This document shows, piece by piece, positions 61,913 through 64,000 of a DNA stretch of 64,000 nucleotides. Source of the stretch: Pleodorina starrii (lineage: Eukaryota > Chlorophyta > Chlorophyceae > Chlamydomonadales > Volvocaceae); the NCBI GenBank assembly GCA_030267565.1, contig BRXU01000078.1, forward strand, positions 1 to 64,000, given 5' to 3'. A program made the position numbers and the translations under genes. The stretch's first letter is position 1. The number at the start of each line of letters is the position of its first letter. A model generated the notes under the pieces. It saw nothing but the letters and a program-made list of their open reading frames with translations. It had not been told where the DNA came from and searched no databases.

Positions 61913-62349
61913 CCTGAAAATCAACAGCCGCGTTGGCGAAAGGTTGGGGGGCTGCTGACCCCCTTGCCCTGCCCCTCTGTCCTGGCGCGCAGGGAGAATG
62001 TCGGGCGGGCGCGCTGGCAGCTTCGCCGCCAGCGCGCCCGCCCGAGGCTTCGCCTTACATCGCAGCGCGGCAAGCCGCGCCACACGATCCTTGTGCGTTT
62101 CACGCAGACGCCGCCTGGCGGCGGCTTTGGGCGGCAGCTGCGCCGCCGCGGGTGCATGGGGAAAGGTGCCGCTTTACAGGATGGATTTGACCACAGCCCA
62201 CTCGCGTCCCTTCGCTCTATGGGGGCCGTTCCGCTCGCGGTCTGCAAGCCCGTGGCCCAGGGCGGGCCACGGGTGGACAAATCCAACTTGGTCAGACAGG
62301 CGATGCCGGAGAAAAGACAGAAGCTCCTAAAGAAGCCCTTGGGTTGGCT
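61913..62349. other. GC-rich gene-free stretch
   Basis: No supported gene in 437 bases; overlapping frames are low-complexity. It contains an inverted repeat of GGGCGGGCGCGCTGGC (about 62002) with GCCAGCGCGCCCGCCC (about 62029), a very strong hairpin of 16 pairs with a short loop. Confidence 0.5.
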
Positions 62350-62757
62350 TTAATCGGATGCACCGCAAGATACCGGGAAAGGCGTTCCGGTATTCACTTG
62401 GTAGGTTTGATCGCCAGCAGTCAGTTCAATTTCAGCACTACTGCGGAAGGCATTTACAAGATTTGCCCAGCCTGTCGCATCCTTTGCCGATACGCCGCCA
62501 TTGACCGCTTGAGCAGTGAAAGTGCCAGCATCTGTCTTCAAAATCATATCGCCCTCATAGGCGATGCCATTGAATGCAATCTCGGCGGAAAATATCGGCG
62601 GAATAAAAGCGCCATTCGGATCACATATGATCTGAAAATCAACCGTTCCGGTTTCATGGTCATAAATCTCAAGGCCACGAAAATCGGTTTGATGGTTCCA
62701 GGCAAATGCCGGTCCGGCCGCAAGGCCGACAATGCTCAAAGCAGCAAGTATCTTCAT
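62350..62757 (-). CDS. Exported hypothetical protein
   Basis: A 135-residue protein with signal peptide (MKILAALSIVGLAAGPAFA) and a beta-rich mature part with two cysteines (FQIICDPNGAF and PVSCGASD at the end). Overlaps the preceding gene by 4 bases. No family recognised. Confidence 0.65.
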   Translation of the reverse strand: MKILAALSIVGLAAGPAFAWNHQTDFRGLEIYDHETGTVDFQIICDPNGAFIPPIFSAEIAFNGIAYEGDMILKTDAGTFTAQAVNGGVSAKDATGWANLVNAFRSSAEIELTAGDQTYQVNTGTPFPVSCGASD

Positions 62758-63437
62758 TCTTCAAACTCCTGAATGGTCGCGTCCAAAGCTGAAAACCATG
62801 CTGGCTCGATCTGACCGAGGACAAGCGCCGATTTTGGTGCCTTGCTGCCATTTTTCACGGTGGCAGCAATGTCCCGGACAGTTTTCTGCTCAATCTTTGT
62901 CGTAATCCGATGGCTCCATTCTGCGCCACCGCTAGCCTCTGTCGATTGCGGGACATAGCGAGGTTCAATCGTTATTTCTGGCATGTTGGCATAAGCCGCT
63001 TTCAGGACCGTCGCGCGGGGAATGCCATTGGCTTCAAGTCTCTCAAGCGCAGCGGCATGTCGCTGTAGCACGCGCAGGCGAAGAGAATAGGGCGATCCCG
63101 GCTTTGATCCGGCTCGTTGCGGAACGACGAGGCTGGCCAGCCTATTTGAGGGCATGCGCGGTTTCTCTTTCGTTAGTTGGTCTGGTTCACGTTGAACGTC
63201 TGAGGAATTCCGTTCCGGTGATTTTGAAGGTTCGATCGTCTCCGACTGGCGGGTATCTTCGCGGCTCTTGTGATCCGTGGGTTCCACGGCAGCCGGTGTT
63301 GCTGCGGACCTTGCCTTGAAGCTCTCGATCGCATCATCACTGATCGTTCCAAGCTGCGGGCGGCTTTGTCCTGATGTGACCGTCTTGCCAAAGCCGGTCG
63401 CGTCGGGTCGCAATGTCTTTATTCTTTCACGCGCCAT
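62754..63437 (-). CDS. Plasmid protein downstream of parA
   Basis: A 227-residue protein from ATG 63437 (MARERIKTLRPDATGFGKTV), which overlaps the parA end by 11 bases. The middle is a disordered Ser/Thr/Glu-rich linker (about 25-95). The C-terminal part has a helical domain (YSLRLRVLQRHAAALERLEA, GIPRATVLKAAY). Its place after parA suggests a partition or DNA-binding partner, but no ParB motif is seen. Confidence 0.55.
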   Translation of the reverse strand: MARERIKTLRPDATGFGKTVTSGQSRPQLGTISDDAIESFKARSAATPAAVEPTDHKSREDTRQSETIEPSKSPERNSSDVQREPDQLTKEKPRMPSNRLASLVVPQRAGSKPGSPYSLRLRVLQRHAAALERLEANGIPRATVLKAAYANMPEITIEPRYVPQSTEASGGAEWSHRITTKIEQKTVRDIAATVKNGSKAPKSALVLGQIEPAWFSALDATIQEFEE

Positions 63438-64000
63438 GAGACTGCTCCATTTTGGAACCTTCAATGATATTGTTCATCAGGTCGATCGCGTGAGCCAGGG
63501 CGCTTTCGTAATGCAGCGCCTGCCCTTTGTCGCTCCATTGTCCATTGCGACACCGTTCCATGATCCCGCCCAATAAGCCCTGTTCATCCATTTCCCGATA
63601 TTGCGGTCTTTCAGGAACCATCGTGACCAGCGGATTGAACTCTGACACGATCTCGTAATGCCGCTCGAAATCACGCCCGGTTATTTCCTTGGGCTTAGGC
63701 ATGTCTCGCTTGTGGCGGACCATGACCGGAGGGACGCGCGTCAAAACCACCTGCAACGGGGGCAGCTGATCCGGGGAAGCGACACGCTTCTTCAGGTCAT
63801 CATACCAATCAATCGTCTCGCGCGTTCGGTCCCGGTCCGGGTTCGCATTCGTGCATGGCACCACGATGCGATCCACGACACCGGCCAGGTCATCTGCCCA
63901 TTCAGCGCCCTCTCCTTTCGTGTCGATTATGATGAAATCAACAGCATCATCGTGCTTGGCCACAATATCATAGAGGTCTTCGGCAACGACTGTGGATCGA
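63427..64000 (-). CDS. parA: ParA-family ATPase, 5' part beyond the window
   Basis: The frame is open to the right edge (191 codons visible). DFIIIDTKGEGAEWADDLAG is the ParA/Walker-A' partner strand region, with the strand followed by VDRIVVPCTNANPDRDRT, and VVLTRVPP later in the domain. The Walker A lysine motif lies outside the window. The classical DTPP/DTAP motif is changed to DTKGEG, so it is a divergent member of the family. It probably acts in plasmid partition together with the gene downstream. Confidence 0.7.
   Translation of the reverse strand, partial: RSTVVAEDLYDIVAKHDDAVDFIIIDTKGEGAEWADDLAGVVDRIVVPCTNANPDRDRTRETIDWYDDLKKRVASPDQLPPLQVVLTRVPPVMVRHKRDMPKPKEITGRDFERHYEIVSEFNPLVTMVPERPQYREMDEQGLLGGIMERCRNGQWSDKGQALHYESALAHAIDLMNNIIEGSKMEQSHGA

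Noticed and set aside
1..64000. CRISPR arrays, tRNA and rRNA genes
   Set aside because: No regularly spaced short repeats, no tRNA-like cloverleaf with CCA-type arms and no rRNA sequence were recognised by eye.

Overview
The window looks like part of a large accessory replicon (a plasmid, or a plasmid-like chromosomal island) of an alphaproteobacterium, most likely a Paracoccus-like member of the Rhodobacteraceae. The signs are GC-rich codon use, an alphaproteobacterial LexA box (GTTC-N7-GTTC), a PQQ/quinoprotein alcohol oxidation cluster of the Paracoccus/Pseudomonas type, and plasmid gene families (DUF1173, DUF3768, ParB-like, ArdC, DUF4942-methyltransferase, a partial ParA at the right edge). 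The species call is inference; no rRNA or tRNA gene was seen.

Layout. 1-233: a gene cut by the window edge. 518-3047: a complete IS66-family element with a perfect 8-bp target duplication but a transposase broken by two frameshifts. 3451-13902: a quinoprotein alcohol dehydrogenase module. A LuxR-type response regulator, a FIST sensor protein and a hybrid histidine kinase lie next to a PQQ dehydrogenase of the calcium type, cytochrome c PedF, a SoxYZ-like carrier, a metallo-hydrolase, a pentapeptide protein and a divergent CXXCW rhodanese-like protein. A 116-bp direct repeat (84% identical) lies on both sides of this 13.7-kb block. 14278-17370: a two-gene AAA_13 ATPase plus GIY-YIG nuclease pair with features of the PrrC/RloC family, a candidate defence system. 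18540-22988: plasmid-type genes (resolvase with palindromic upstream sites, a probable replication protein with a candidate antisense RNA, a secreted nuclease) and an SOS-controlled umuDC operon.

22988-36650: a 13.66-kb element inserted inside umuC. It has imperfect terminal inverted repeats and a Tn554-like pair of tyrosine recombinases. Its cargo includes two EamA transporters, AraC, MocR and MarR regulators, a resolvase, AdhP, a GNAT acetyltransferase, an MFS exporter and a phosphatase; umuC reading resumes at 36651. 36999-37829: an IS5/IS427-type element. 38342-40688: copper response genes (DUF305, CueR, DUF411, glutaredoxin-MauE). 40991-64000: plasmid accessory region with DUF1173, DUF3768, ParB-like, BrnT/BrnA, an IHF-like protein, NUDIX, a DUF4942-methyltransferase operon, VapB/VapC, IS110 with a structured 5' leader, a Cd/Pb-type ArsR-CDF-LspA-DUF411 block, ArdC antirestriction and the ParA end.

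Two repeat systems cut across the annotation. One is a long, strongly structured GC-rich leader (about 370 bp) repeated upstream of the DUF3768 and ArdC genes, with one orphan copy and one partial copy; it may be a promoter used on single-stranded DNA in a conjugative leading region. The other is a set of degenerate intergenic repeats scattered between 14 and 50 kb.
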